A DNA stretch of 64,000 bases from Paralvinella palmiformis. Lineage: Eukaryota > Annelida > Polychaeta > Terebellida > Alvinellidae. The stretch lies in the NCBI GenBank assembly GCA_025642065.1, contig JAODUP010001121.1, positions 1 to 64,000 on the forward strand. Reading direction: 5' to 3'. This document shows positions 10,226-23,298 of the stretch, piece after piece; within the stretch, counting starts at the first letter, position 1, and every line of letters starts with the position of its first letter. The position numbers were made by a program, and so were the translations under genes. Below the pieces are notes generated by a model, which was given only the letters and a program-made list of their open reading frames with translations, made no database searches and was not told the DNA's origin.

Positions 10226-11048
10226 TCACATGCCCTCCATTGGAATCCTGCATTCACCTCTGGAAAAACCTGACTGGGTTTGGGTGTGGTTATCTGTGGA
10301 GGGCCTTTTCGTTTTTGAGCCCATGGAGCAGGAGCTGTAACTGCTGCCTGGGGGTGGGGGACTTTGGCGGGGCTGAACTCCCAACCTTTTTGGGATCACC
10401 AGAACTGTCTCCTTCCTTGAGGGACACCCCTTGTATGTGGCCATGTGACTACCTCCACAGTTTATGCATTTTGGCAATGCCGTCTTGGTACAACACACAA
10501 AATACTGTCCCGCGTCCTTGGGTCCCAGTTTGCCGCAATTGTAGCATCGGGCTCTGGCCCTGCAATATTTCGCAGTGTGGTTCCATCTGTGGCACAGAAA
10601 GCATTGTAGAGGGTCCCTGACGAATGTTCGGACTGGGAGTATCCCACACAGGGGGATCCTGAAGGAATCCTCTGGCCTTTTGTCGCGATTACGCATTTCT
10701 GGGGCCCGACAATACGATCTATGGGCTTGAATTCTACTGGATTCTCCGCCAGCTCCTTCATTGCTGCCAAACGGTCCCTTGTAACGAGGCAGGATGTCTT
10801 CAGGACTGTTTTACCTCCCTGATTATGAACGATATGGGTAGTGCTGGCATCATCCTGTCTAACGCGACGGCTATCTCGAAAGCGGTCTTCCATGGCGCGA
10901 ATACAACTAGTTCCAGCATGGTGTACTGTGCAGGCGTATGCTGTGTCTCCGCAATGGGGCGTTTTTTTCGCAGCTGGGGTGTTGTGCTCCCTGGGACTTG
11001 CATACGGTCACGGACACACATCCACGTGTCAGTCTGGACACTGGACAC
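10226..11048 (-). pseudogene. LINE ORF1 (Jockey/I-group gag-like protein) with CCHC zinc knuckles
   Basis: Three overlapping minus-strand frames together resemble the ORF1 nucleic-acid-binding protein of Jockey/I-group LINEs. The 3' frame has a knuckle CFLCHRWNHTAKYC (C-x2-C-x4-H-x4-C), a damaged second one (CYNCGKLGPKDAGQYF..) and a third CINCGGSHMATYKGC. It then has the Ser/Pro-rich tail usual after the knuckles. The upstream frames carry the N-terminal part (LELVVFAPWKTAFEIAVALD; VLKTSCLVTRDRLAAMKELA). At least two frameshifts separate them. ORF1 proteins coat LINE RNA in the particle. No ORF2 follows downstream, so the element is cut off at about 10210. Confidence 0.8.
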
Positions 11049-11134
11049 TGGTGCTTAATACACTGATCGATACATCACGTGATGATTGTTACCTTGAACT
11101 AGGTCTATATGCGATAGTGCTATTAATATAATTG

Positions 11135-11192
11135 CTTGCTTGTAGTTCGGGGAGTATCTCCAGGCTGTCGCTTGTTTGGCACAGCCTAAATA
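11135..11192. repeat. Repeat module, copy 1 of 2 clear copies
   Basis: A block of about 58 bases (TTGCTTGCTTGTAGTT, CGGGGAGTATCTCCAGGCTG, TCGCTTGTTTGGCACAGCCT) recurs at 43514-43580 and, more decayed, near 11820-11850. It lies just upstream of the LINE ORF1 in minus-strand terms, so it may be part of a LINE 5' UTR. Confidence 0.7.
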
Positions 11193-11587
11193 TAATGTAT
11201 TCCAAGGAACTATACGTATAACGCCATTTATAAGACCCTGTACACAGGTCAGTGGCAAAGCCATTTAAATAAGTACCGCAGCAATACGTTCTTCTAGGTT
11301 TACTAAATACCACCAAACTTAGAGACCAGCTATAGAGATCGGATTATATTTACAGATATGAGCTTATAGATGGAAAAGCGTGAAACTGTACGAGGGAGAG
11401 TTGCATTTGTTTACTGCAATTTAATACAGAAGTGCAGCGAAAATATTTAATGAAAAGGCAGATAGAGCTTTTTCCTTAAGATGGAGTTTATTCTCATGTC
11501 TCATTGTTTCAGCTTCCAATTAATCTGGTCGATAATTCAGCATTTGTACACAGTGGCTTTCCACCATTGGTTGAGAGGTACTATGCA

Positions 11588-11618
<31 letters not shown>

Positions 11619-13705
11619 GATATTGAATGGCTCAACTGTGTATTCATAAACTTCGCTGTTTCAAAACACAGTCCTAATTAGTAACACCGGCTAATTCAAT
11701 TCCATTGTAACATTTAAAAGATTCTAACGTAGAGGCGATATCTGAAATGGCTGTATATATTACATATATCTAAATATAATATTATTATTTATTATTATTA
11801 TATCATATGTATGTTTTTTGGGGAGAATCCCCAGGCTTCGCTTAATGAGCCTCTATTTGGACGTGTGTTGAGAATTCCCACATACGAGGGACATTACGCT
11901 GATTTAAATGACACGAAATACCCTAGAGGGTGGTCACTGCCAATTTTCAGCCTGGGGTATTCTAACGTTCCATTGTAACATTTAAAAATTCGGGGAACGA
12001 GGCATTTAACTGGTCAGCACGGACGATGATACCGAGAATAATGGCCCTGGATAAAGTATTCACTATTGCGGAGTATCGTAAACCTCGATAATCAGTTGGA
12101 CAATTGCTGCTTAATGCTACCACCGGAGCTCACTATTTATATCATATAATCATATTTTAATTAAATAGCCTCTCACTGGCTATGACGTCATAAAATGTTA
12201 GTACCGCAGTTATCTTAGCAACAGGTGATGATAATTGACGAAGTTGGAGACAGACGAGGGAACTTAATTATTGCTGATTTAATAAATTATTACACGTATC
12301 ATTAAACGCTAGACCGGGACAAGGTCGGCATTTCTAATCGCCATAACAATATTTGCAGCCTATGTTATTCGAGTACTGACAGATTCCATTGTAAACAAAA
12401 GATTTGAAAAACTCTGGCGTGAACGAGGAAAATATCAGACTTGGGATCAGGACGGAAAATGGAAAATAAAAAATCACGAAGAACCCTAAACTTGGCCTTT
12501 GCCATGGATTGCACCAGGAGCATGAATTCCTACTTAAATTGCGCTACTGATGTATGTACAACTCTAACGTATTAATCAGTTGGTATAAATTGCTGCTGTA
12601 ATGGCATACCGATCATTAGTTTTTAAGAGCGATCCCATTTAGTAGATCGTTTTTATGAAACAAAACACGAAACACAAAACTATGCGTAGCATTTTACTTT
12701 TAAATGGCTATATGTGACTGGGTACCCCCCCCCCCCCACACACATATACATCAATTGTTGTTGACAAAGCAAAAACCTCGATAGACGGTATGCACTGCCG
12801 ATCAATACTAAAGTAAAGGAGGCAAACTTGTTTTGTGTTCATTCACGCTTCAGAACTGACTGCCAGCTACGTATATATCTTGCACCAATAAAAATAATGA
12901 TGCAGCACGTTTTCCTGTTTACATACAACATTTCAAGACACGCGAGAGTTTGGCGACGTGTGTGTGTGTGTGTGTGTCTTCTGGTTGGCGAAACACTCGA
13001 AAAAATAAATGCCTTTTTCTATCACGTAAGGCTAGGTAAGTAGATTTTTGAATCTTTACTTAGAGTAATTTAATTAATTAATAATATGATATGATAAGAA
13101 ATTGTACTTAAATAAGGTGTGGAGGGTGATTTTTAGCCGAATTATTGGCTGCCCGAAATTACACGTCTAGTGCCCGAAGTTATCCGACCCGAGGGTCAAG
13201 TGTTCGCACTACCCACAAAGGCTGTTTATATTTAAGCTCACTGCTACCGATAGGCATCGCAAAACCAAGATCGGCGAACGGAAACATGCCGTATCATAAC
13301 GTCAACGTTCTAAATTATCGTTTGATATCACGATAACTGCGTTGAGAAATTACCCGAAGTTTGCCTCCTTTATTCTTGCTATGTTTCCAGCAGGAGGACT
13401 GGTAACTGGGGGCCTTCATATTGTATTGCAGATTAATTATAACATGTTCATGCGATAAACGGAAAGAAGGAAACGGGGGGGAAGAAACAGAAAAAAGATA
13501 AAAATTGGGCGGGAAAAAAGGAAACAGATCTTCATACTTTATCATAAGATAAAGTAATCAACGAAAAACGCCGCACGAATTGTAAATTATTATTATCATT
13601 TTATTGCATATTCATCACATGACATATCTTAAAATTCATGAATATGTACATTATATATAATCATATACATATCATATACATTTTATACCACATGCAATCT
13701 TCATA
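11193..13705. other. Non-coding stretch with decayed internal repetition
   Basis: No gene is recognised. The phrase TTCCATTGTAA occurs at about 11699, 11969 and 12383, with related AACGAGG or GAGGCGAT words following at two or three of these sites. ATCAGTTGG..AATTGCTGCT occurs near 12090 and 12575. This suggests a decayed tandem or dispersed repeat. A 26-base TA run lies at 11588-11613, a 14-base C run at 12726 and an 18-base TG run at 12960. Confidence 0.5.
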
Positions 13706-14378
13706 CCACATCCACTGTTTAAAAGCATTCTTGACACAAGAATCACTTGTAACTGTAGTTCATGCCTTTGTTACATCTCGTATAGACTATTGTAACTCCC
13801 TGTTATATGGCATATCTGATTATAACATTAATCGCCTTCAGCGAATTCAGAATACTGCACCTCACATAGTGACAAATACTAGAAAATATGATCATATCAA
13901 CCCAATTCTTCAAAGCCTACATTGGCTACCTGTTAGACAGCGTATCCATTTAAAGATTCTGTTAATAACTTATAAATCTATAATGATATGGCGCCAGAAT
14001 ACCTGTGTCAACTGGTTTCCATTAGAAAGTTATCCCGAAAACTCAGGTCATCCAGTCAGATACTATTGCAGGTGCCAGTGTCTCGACTCAAGTCATATGG
14101 TGATTGTGCGTTTAGTGTTGCAGCCCCCACTTTGTGGTATAGGTTGCCGGCAAATATTAGAAATGCGTCGTCTCTTGGAAATTTTAAGTCTCTTCTAAAA
14201 ACACACCTATTTAAGGTCGCTTTCACAGATAAATAATTATTATCTTTTAAATCATTACAGGGTTTTTACAGACATTATTTGGGGTATTATTATATTACAT
14301 ATTATTTGTACAGCGCCTTTGAGTGGCTCCTGCTAGTAAGGGTGCTTTATTAAATATACAATATTATTATTATTATTC
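13706..14378 (+). mobile_element. LINE-T copy 2: 5'-truncated insertion
   Basis: Closely similar to copy 1, with roughly 20 scattered differences over 660 bases by eye. It begins inside the RT C-terminal region (HCLKAFLTQESLVTVV) and keeps the frame that copy 1 has lost near 126. It has its own one-base deletion near 13982 (TCTATAATG against TCTATTAATG), so the downstream frame shifts. The second frame runs to TAA at 14234-14236. The 3' UTR hairpin and the ATT-type tail are intact. The two copies carry different defects, so they are separate insertions from an active source. Confidence 0.9.
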
Positions 14379-14576
14379 TTTGGTGGACAATACAGGAAAT
14401 GACACTCATCATTCCCAACAGGAAATTCAAATGGTCTTCTGTTACAAACCTTACAAGTGACATTATGATTAAATTAATTCGCAACTGGCATCATGACAAG
14501 TACATTATGATGAATAAAATATTTAAAATAGCACGATCTGGACATTATTACAGTACTGATTTTTACACGAGCATAG

Positions 14577-14578
<2 letters not shown>

Positions 14579-14630
<52 letters not shown>
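14579..14630. repeat. (TA)n microsatellite
   Basis: About 50 bases of uninterrupted TA. Confidence 0.95.
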
Positions 14631-14631
<1 letters not shown>

Positions 14632-14726
14632 CTATAAACGTATAGGTGGAAAAACATAAAATAATATCAGCCAGCTGCAGTTCTTTATTGCAGATTATTA
14701 TAGAGATACCGCTAAAATGTCTACCA

Positions 14727-14926
14727 TAGTAATAATAATATGTGACATTTATATAGCGTCCTATTCAGCTAGGTAGCTGCTCTAAGACGCTTTACAATAT
14801 TATTATCCCCGACTCAGACCTGTTTACACCCAGCACCTATCTCAACTCCCAAGGGAGCATACAACGCATGCTGCCATTTTAGGCGCAAAGCATTTCTCAA
14901 ACACATAGCCATCGCGTCCTGCCATA
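14727..14926 (-). mobile_element. SINE-B copy, 5'-truncated
   Basis: On the minus strand it reads GGCTATGTGTTTGAGAAAT, GGCAGCATGCGTTGTATG, CTCCCTTGGGAGTTGAGAT, CAGGTCTGAGTCGGGGATAA, then GTAAAGCGTC...GACGCTATATAAAT and an ATT-type tail. The copies at 28232 and 58459 have the same body and an additional tRNA-like head; this one lacks the head. Confidence 0.85.
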
Positions 14927-16490
14927 GAACAATTACTGCCGTTGGTCTGAGGTTTCCTAAGTTGAATATCATATCCTATTGTTTCAGCTGTCCAGTAGTG
15001 TGGTTGATAACTCCGTGTATTGAAATACTGTTTTGACAGTTTTAAATGAGCATTCCTATGCAGGGTAGAAGAGCATAATTATATATAGATAAACACTCGA
15101 TTCTACACAGAAAAACACTTGATTCTATATTGTGCCCTGCTTCAAACTTACGATATCGTTTTTTCATAGACAATTACAATTATCTATTTTTAATATGTCA
15201 TCTGCATTTTACAATCATTATAAATATTTAGCTTGCAGAGATTTAAATTCATTAGACTACCGGGTTACTAGGTTTAAATTAGGTAGAGTTCTGGTAATAT
15301 TTTAAGAGAATAGATTCTACTCCTTTCTAAGACGAGGTATTGTGTGGAAATTATGGCAGGGTAAAGGATGAAGGGTGAATCTTATCCGGATGGAGATAAC
15401 TGGGCATGTCAGATATGTGAGAAAACTTGTTTAATAATTTTTTGAGGGAGCTGTTTTGCTAAAATAGTTCTAACAAATTACGTACATATGCCAAACTGAA
15501 AGCTTCATAAATATAGATCATAGTGTATAGATTAAAAAAAACAACTAAACTAGTAGCAGATTTTCCCAAATTCAAAAATAATGCACATCAGAACCAAAGA
15601 AACACCACGTTAGAAAGGTCATACTTGAACTAATTGTTATTTACAAGGAAGATAATATAGATACACATCTGGCTTCTGCAATAACATTCTATATTCCTAT
15701 TAACAAGTAGAATGTTTTATCAAACGAAACATGTTTTAATTTGGTTCCAAACTTTGGCATGGGAACACAACAAAGTGAATGATAATTTAAAAACAAACTG
15801 GTCTTGATGCTCATAACGCACTTGCTTATTTCCTGCTCCAATGTATCCATTCATTTCCAAAAGGCCTACCGATGTTCTGTCGTGGATAATCGCATGCACC
15901 CAGAAACTCAACTTCTCATTTAGTATATAATATGTACAGGATTTAATATAGAACTGTTACAGCCTCTTCAGTACTATGGAAATCAGTAATGTACACCAAT
16001 CAAAATAATGGCTAGTATATACTGTAGCTGATTCCTAGGCTGTGTACGCTTTTTGCTTTATAACTTCTAATTTCTGACCATTATTAAAGACACTCAAATA
16101 TCATACCTTAACATATAGCCGTGTGTAGTTGATGTTTGTTAGTGAGTCATTTGTCATATAGTTGATGATAATATTTGCTAGGTTGCCTTAATTCAACGAT
16201 GAACATGTATTGTACCATATATTCCCCGAAAATGTATGTCAATTTATGGTATGTTTACGATTGTATATTGTTTTCTCCAAGCCATCTTTTCTGTATAATT
16301 AAGTTGTTTTAATTTATTCCTGTGTAGCGTTGTTTTTATTTTATCTTCCGTCCGGCGTGAATACTTTCTAGTTTACAATAAAACGACGAAATAGTTAAGC
16401 TTCTCTGCTATCTGATTTTATACTTTTACGTTAATATCGAAGTATAAAGTTACCTTTATAAGAAATACACGAGGACATTGTTTGTTCCGT
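14927..16490. other. No recognisable gene
   Basis: AT-rich spacer. A 63-codon minus-strand frame at 15720-15911 has no family resemblance. Nothing else is seen. Confidence 0.5.
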
Positions 16491-16507
16491 AGGAGCAAGA
16501 GACGTGC

Positions 16508-16608
16508 ACGTGCGGACGCTCGCACGCGCACACGCACGCACGCACACATACAGACGCACCCACACAGACAAAAGCACATACACATACACACACGCACATA
16601 CACACCCT
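16508..16608. repeat. Degenerate (CA)/(CACG) low-complexity tract
   Basis: CA-rich with frequent CG (CACGCACGCAC-type words). The open frames over it on both strands are artefacts of the repeat. Confidence 0.85.
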
Positions 16609-16930
16609 CAAAGTCATCGGAAATGCATTTGCAAATATCAAGAAATGACAACGTTGTGACAACGTTGTTAGATACTTTTCAGTGTTAAGCATAAGTCAGG
16701 AGCATAATGATTATATGGGGATTCATTCATGTAGGGATGTATTTTCCCGTTATTAAAAAAGCAAGGAGAAGTTTCGATGATGAAGTGGCGACGAGGTACT
16801 GATTTTCTATGTACGATTAATACAAGCAGAATTGTTTAGCTATTCAAACCCAGGATGAAGACAAACCGCTCTCAAAACACAAGTTTTGTTCCAGGAAAAC
16901 TGTATCTAAGCGATCTGACCCAATAATATA

Positions 16931-16996
16931 TATCCAGAGTTTGAATTCACGGTTCGAGATTCTCTGTGCCTGTGCCTTATAATACACAGCTAAAAC

Positions 16997-17090
<94 letters not shown>
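16931..17090 (+). repeat. 3' end of the (AC)n-tailed repeat family, copy 1
   Basis: A unique block (GAATTCACGGTTCGAGATTC, TCTGTGCCTGTGCCTTATAA, TACACAGCTAAAAC) leads straight into about 98 bases of (CA)n. The same block with a CA tail is found at 31430 and, more diverged, at 62590. It is a dispersed element whose 3' end seeds CA microsatellites. Confidence 0.82.
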
Positions 17091-17091
<1 letters not shown>

Positions 17092-17480
17092 TGGTGTCAA
17101 AATAGTTTATGATAGGTATGTAGCAAGTCACCATTGAACCACACGCACGTGTTGTTTGTTGCGAGCTGTCGTATCAAATGGTATGTTTTTTACGTGCTTC
17201 AGCTTTTTGTACATAGCCTGCATGTAGCCGCTTTCCTGTGGGCGTGACATATTTGTCGCGTACGAAAAGCGAATTAGCTGGTTCCCACAGGCTGATGAGT
17301 AGACCAGACACATGCTTAGGTATACGCACACATTTATCAATATGTGGAGGTATGGAACATTTTATTTTTAGAGCAATGTATGTATAGTTGTATTTAGATT
17401 TATGGAGGTAGGTTTCGAAGGATGTTTAGATATGTTGATGCTCTGTGCCTGTTGCCTCTTACTATGTACCCTAAAACACA
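17091..17480 (+). repeat. (AC)n-tailed repeat family, long form, copy A
   Basis: About 390 bases that match 40032-40440. The best-conserved core reads GCCTGCATGTAGCCGCTTTC, CTGTGGGCGTGACATATTTG and AAGCGAATTAGC. Its end (CTCTGTGCCTGTTGCCTCTT, then CTAAAACACAC) resembles the short-form 3' end that precedes the CA tract, so long and short forms may be one family. No protein is encoded. The identity of the family is unknown to me. Confidence 0.75.
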
Positions 17481-17719
17481 CTTCTCTCAAGAGATATTAC
17501 ATATACATAACAGGTTCCCTCCCTGCGTCATATCACAGGAAATGCCATTTGGTAGAAGAGTTCGGCAAATCCATGATGGACATTCGAGCCTCTTCCAGAG
17601 AGTGTTATCAGACAGTTGCTGAAAGGGTGAACCAATGCTTTTTGTGCAGCTGATTATCTGTGTCTGGAAGTTCTGATAAGACCAATAACAAAGATATTTA
17701 ATAAATTATTATTTCTGTT

Positions 17720-18660
<941 letters not shown>

Positions 18661-20710
18661 TCCCTACTGCAGGGTATTTGAAATATTTCACTGGAGCGAT
18701 GTTAACTGGGGGGGGGGGGGTTCCTTGGAGCATCAGTGTTTTAGAATGACCTTGTATTTGGGATCCGGGCACGTGGACATACCATGAAACGTGTCACAAG
18801 GCAAATGTTAGATATGACTTGCTGTGCCACGATTCCGTGACGAATCAATGATGACACTATTCGGCAACTTTTAATTCGTTGTTGTTGTGAGATATTGGGC
18901 TGCACTTATAAGTTGACGTAATTACAACGCATATCGCACATATTTTTAATAACCGTTTTTGAAATCTATTTGTTGATCAGTCACCATTCAGATAATTTGA
19001 ATTAAAAAAGTATACAGTTAAATTTAATATTTAGTTAGTCATAATTACTTCAGTTAATAATTTAGTTAATCATTTTATCGTTTCAAATGTTTTGACACTA
19101 ATTGTCACGCATTTGATTTAACTCATAGCTAAAGCTTGTTTTTAAATTACATAAGACGACAGAAGTTGTGATACTGTAATTTATATTTTAATTGTTTTAA
19201 ACGCCCAATAACTGAAAAATGACCAAGTGCACAGATAAAGCTGTTGAATATCCGATGAATTCATTTGAATTAAATGAAAATAGTCCGCGCAAGGTTTATT
19301 CATTGGCCACATAACTGGTTATGATATTAACGTTTTCTTGTTTACTCGTTCAAATGTTTCAGTGACTAGGATGGAAATGATATTTTTACAGTAATTTGTA
19401 ACGTTTTTTTGGGGGGGGGGAGTGTAAAAAAATCGGATGAGTACTATTATTTAAAATTGCTGAATTACTCTTGGTATATATAATTTACGATCACAAAATA
19501 AACTTTCTCGTGGTTTCAATATATTCACACATTACTAAATTATATAATGAAAATTATCCACAGAAGAATGCATATTTATGAAATTGACCTTCAAGTTATA
19601 GTATCTTAAACATCTACACACAGTTTAGTGGAGTTACTTGGTGACACACGTGTCATACATCTGGCTATTTTAATTCAGTTACATAATATACAGAGATTCA
19701 TATTTATTTCGTATATTGCGCCAACTAAGACTATGTATATTTTTTTACACATCCACCATAGACTGACTGATATGTTACTTTGTGCGAAACGAACAACAGA
19801 AATGCACTAATAATGAACATATTATAAGATTTATCAAGTACGTCAAGAATGTCAGTTGAAAACAGATGGTTCAGGCGAAGGTTGCCCTATGTCCAAGCAC
19901 TATTTTATTTTCTACCTAGTCGGGTATTTTAAATGGAAAAAAATCATTGTGGAAAAAGGAAACAACTTGGGAAAAAACTGTTGTGAAAAAGTGAAATAAA
20001 ATAAATACTGAACAAATTATGTCAGGTCTAAATTTGGTATTTCCAGTAACATTCTAAGTCAATTGTTGGATCTAACAGAAAATACCTGCTTTATCAATTG
20101 AATAATAATGGAAGTAGTTTTGAACAGTCAATAAGCAAATTAAAAAATAAGTTAAACTCTGTAAATATTGTTGAAAACGAAATTTGTTGTATTTCATCAG
20201 CTTATAAATGAATTATATCTTCTAAGAGATGGGATGTTGGATGCTGACTGGCCAATGATCGACACCTGTGAGGTTTTACATTTGTTGTGCGTTGCTTGGT
20301 AACATTAACTTTTATGTTCACTGTTTTGCACAATTATTGTGTAATGTTTGCACATGAAAACCTTTATACACGTACATTGTACTATATAATAGTATGAATA
20401 AATGATATATATTTCGTTTCTACAATCATTTATTCAATATGCCGAAAAATCATTTCGGAAAATGAGTTCGTTCAGTAAATTGGAATTGTATTCATATCAA
20501 GAATATGTTTTGTTATAATTGGCGTACATTGGATAACTCAATCTTGGGGTCGACTTCATAATTGGTACGTATACATGAATTATATGAGATTATACAGATT
20601 GGTTAATGATCTGCTGTTAATAATGAAATATGCAAATTAAGTAAATGGGTTAGAGGTAATACATAAACCATTTTTGAATTTATATTACAGAAATTATGTA
20701 TATTTTCACT
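18661..20710. other. No recognisable gene
   Basis: About 2 kb of AT-rich sequence with G-runs at 18709 and 19411. I see no coding exon, SINE or LINE piece in it. Confidence 0.5.
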
Positions 20711-20711
20711 A

Positions 20712-20712
<1 letters not shown>

Positions 20713-20747
<35 letters not shown>

Positions 20748-20810
20748 GTGTGTTGTGTGTGTTCATATGTGTGCATGTTTGCGTGCGTGTGTTTGCATGC
20801 ATGCATGCGT
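20713..20810. repeat. Compound (TA)n-(TG)n microsatellite
   Basis: TA run followed by TG/TGCA-rich sequence. Confidence 0.88.
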
Positions 20811-20829
20811 TCTGTGTGCTCTTAAGTGG

Positions 20830-21828
20830 GTGCGCATGCGCGTAGGTGCGCATACAAAGTAGCTGACAAGTCTGCGAAAAATTTCAAACGAACACGTAGA
20901 TATAAAATGGCTGAGATATCTGCGAAATTTGGCATTTTCATGTGGACGATGAGTGAAATCTTCCTGATTTTGACAACAAATTTTAGTTATGATGTAAAAA
21001 TTTCACTAACTTAATTCCTATTTTGCTATTTTCAAGTTATTGGTTAAATTAAGTTTCGACTAAATAAATAAATAAAATGAATCATCCCGCACGATAGACA
21101 ATTTATATTATTCACCCGATTATTAGTCTTATTAACTCTTTCTCCCTTTCTCCGCATGACCCTTTGCACCGAAAACATAAGGGGGAGTATAAGGACTATG
21201 TTATTGGAACATATGACGTTTAAAGTTCTAATAATAAGTGACACCATCTGCTGGCAGCAACAAAACATCTATTCACTAAGCATCCATAGTGGATAGATAA
21301 AGGCAATGGGCAGATGCCTTTATTTTTAGAGCTGTTGATCGGTGGAGGTATATGTTAGAGCGATTGAAGGACTGGACCACGTGACCACAAATAGACGTTG
21401 AAATGACGTCATTCCGATTGGCGGTTGCTGGAATTCTCTCTCTGATAAATGGCAGATTCAAGTCGAGTCACGTCTCTGTCATAATAGAACAGTTATAGGT
21501 AGAATTTAATGCCAATATTCTGAATTGCCCACAGAGTCGTGTTTGGAGCTATCGCATCCGTGCTGCCATCTCTTGAAAGAGGTTAATCAAAATGAACGAT
21601 GCAGACGCCATCTGGCGGCCAACCATGAGCGTGATTGATTTCCCGGGTGATATAATTGATTGATTTATTGGTTGATTGATTTAGTGATTCCTTTTTGAAA
21701 GGTTCTGAAAGATCAATTAAAAAAAATGCTTTGTATTCTTGTTGTATCTCCGGTGAAACTACACATCTAAGCAATAGGTGATTGTTTTGATCGTTGAGAA
21801 CAGCGATAATATTTAAGGCTTATATATA
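20830..21828. other. No recognisable gene
   Basis: No supported gene. Short frames on both strands show no family resemblance. Confidence 0.45.
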
Positions 21829-21902
21829 AACGCACACACGCACGCACGCACGCACTCATACACGCACGCACTCATACACCCACGCGCACGCACTCACGCA
21901 CA
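21829..21902. repeat. (CACG)n-like tract
   Basis: Imperfect CACG/CACTCATA repeats. Confidence 0.85.
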
Positions 21903-22555
21903 ACCAGCGACTAATCGTCAGTTAAAAAATTATGTTTTAACACTGAAAAGCCTACTTTCGTATCATACGCCCTCCCTACCCAGTATATGATTTGTACGTT
22001 CGTGAAAATTATTATAAATATGAATGACTCCATAACTATATTATGTTAGTAACGGAAACAAATTAACATAAAAACGCAATTTATCGCTTTTCTCATCCCA
22101 TACAATGTTATTAATTGTACCTCAATTGAGTGATTTCAACAAAAACTATATGCCTAGATATGCTAATATGATACTTTTCATCGAAGTGATCTAATATTTG
22201 TGAATCCCAAAATGCTGTGAAACATCACATCAGATGTCCCCTCCCTCTCCCGATTACTACAAAAGAACCTGAATCAGTATTATGAATTTGTAAATTACGT
22301 TATAATGATAACAAAGTTCACTAGAACGAATGCGCTTTATTTTGTAGATATTATTTTTCATAATCAATCTACGCCAGACATCTACAGAAAATCGTTCATC
22401 TTAATGATTGTGGGGGCTATTAATAAAATATTAAGTTTTTTTTAAATGACTGGTTTAACCAAATACTAGATTTGGTGATAATCTTAGAGGGAGCATCACC
22501 TACGTAGGTTGCAGAAAAGGGACAGGCCTCTATATACACATTCACAGCAAATAAT

Positions 22556-22830
22556 GCCCATGCATGTATGTATGAATGCATGCATGTATGCAAGTATGTA
22601 TGCATATGTATATGTTTGTATGTACGTATAAATATGTGTGTGTTGTTGTTGTTGTTGTTGTTGGTGTGTGTGTGTGTGTGTGTGTGTGTATGTATGCATG
22701 CATGTATGTGTGTCTCTTTGAAAATAAGCGGCGTATATCTACCTACGTATGTATGTATGTATATGTGCATGCATCGAAGTATGCACCTATGTATATATGT
22801 ACGTATGTGAGTGCATGTGTGTGCACATCT
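22556..22830. repeat. Compound (TATG)/(GTT)/(TG) microsatellite
   Basis: TATG/CATG-rich sequence, then 8 GTT units, about 24 bases of TG and more TATG. The cysteine-rich and histidine-rich frames over it are artefacts. Confidence 0.92.
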
Positions 22831-23298
22831 GTCTGTCCGTATCTTCGGGTTAATCCTCTAATCAATTCAGACACAGTGTTAATGACGATAAACGTTCCTA
22901 TTGTAATGTATACCATTAATCGTTCAGGATGGCCGAATGTATTGATATTAAGCGATGAATGAAAACATCCAAAAATAACGCCATCTTTTATACGATTAGA
23001 TTGCGTATCAGCCTAAATGGGGCGTGGCCATTTGCAAATTAGTGCGAGTATGTGCACATCTATCCGTGTTCGGCACGCTAAATTGCGCCACTAACAAGCG
23101 CTACACGAACGCCCACGCGATCAAACAAGCATGTCGTCCAGCTAGCTCCCGTACGCGTTATGTGCACTCCGAGATCCGGAACGGATCCCGGAGATAGCCT
23201 GACCATCGAGTCTTTGAAGAAGATAATTCCGATGTTCTGCTCTTCTTCAAATCAAAGGCGATCGTTTATTTGGACGATAATGACATGTTTGTCTTTCG
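22831..23298. other. Probable 3' UTR and flank of the minus-strand DPY30-motif gene
   Basis: No coding frame is recognised. It lies directly downstream of the stop codon at 23299-23301 on the minus strand, so part of it should be that gene's 3' UTR. A convincing poly(A) signal was not pinned down. Confidence 0.35.

Noticed and set aside
9967..10620. Plus-strand 217-codon frame
   Set aside because: It is antisense to the LINE ORF1 with CCHC knuckles, which is the meaningful strand.
16418..17134. Val/Cys-rich and His-rich frames on both strands
   Set aside because: Translations of CA/TG microsatellites.
22420..22962. Cys/Met/His-rich frames of up to 128 codons
   Set aside because: Translations of TATG, GTT and TG repeats.
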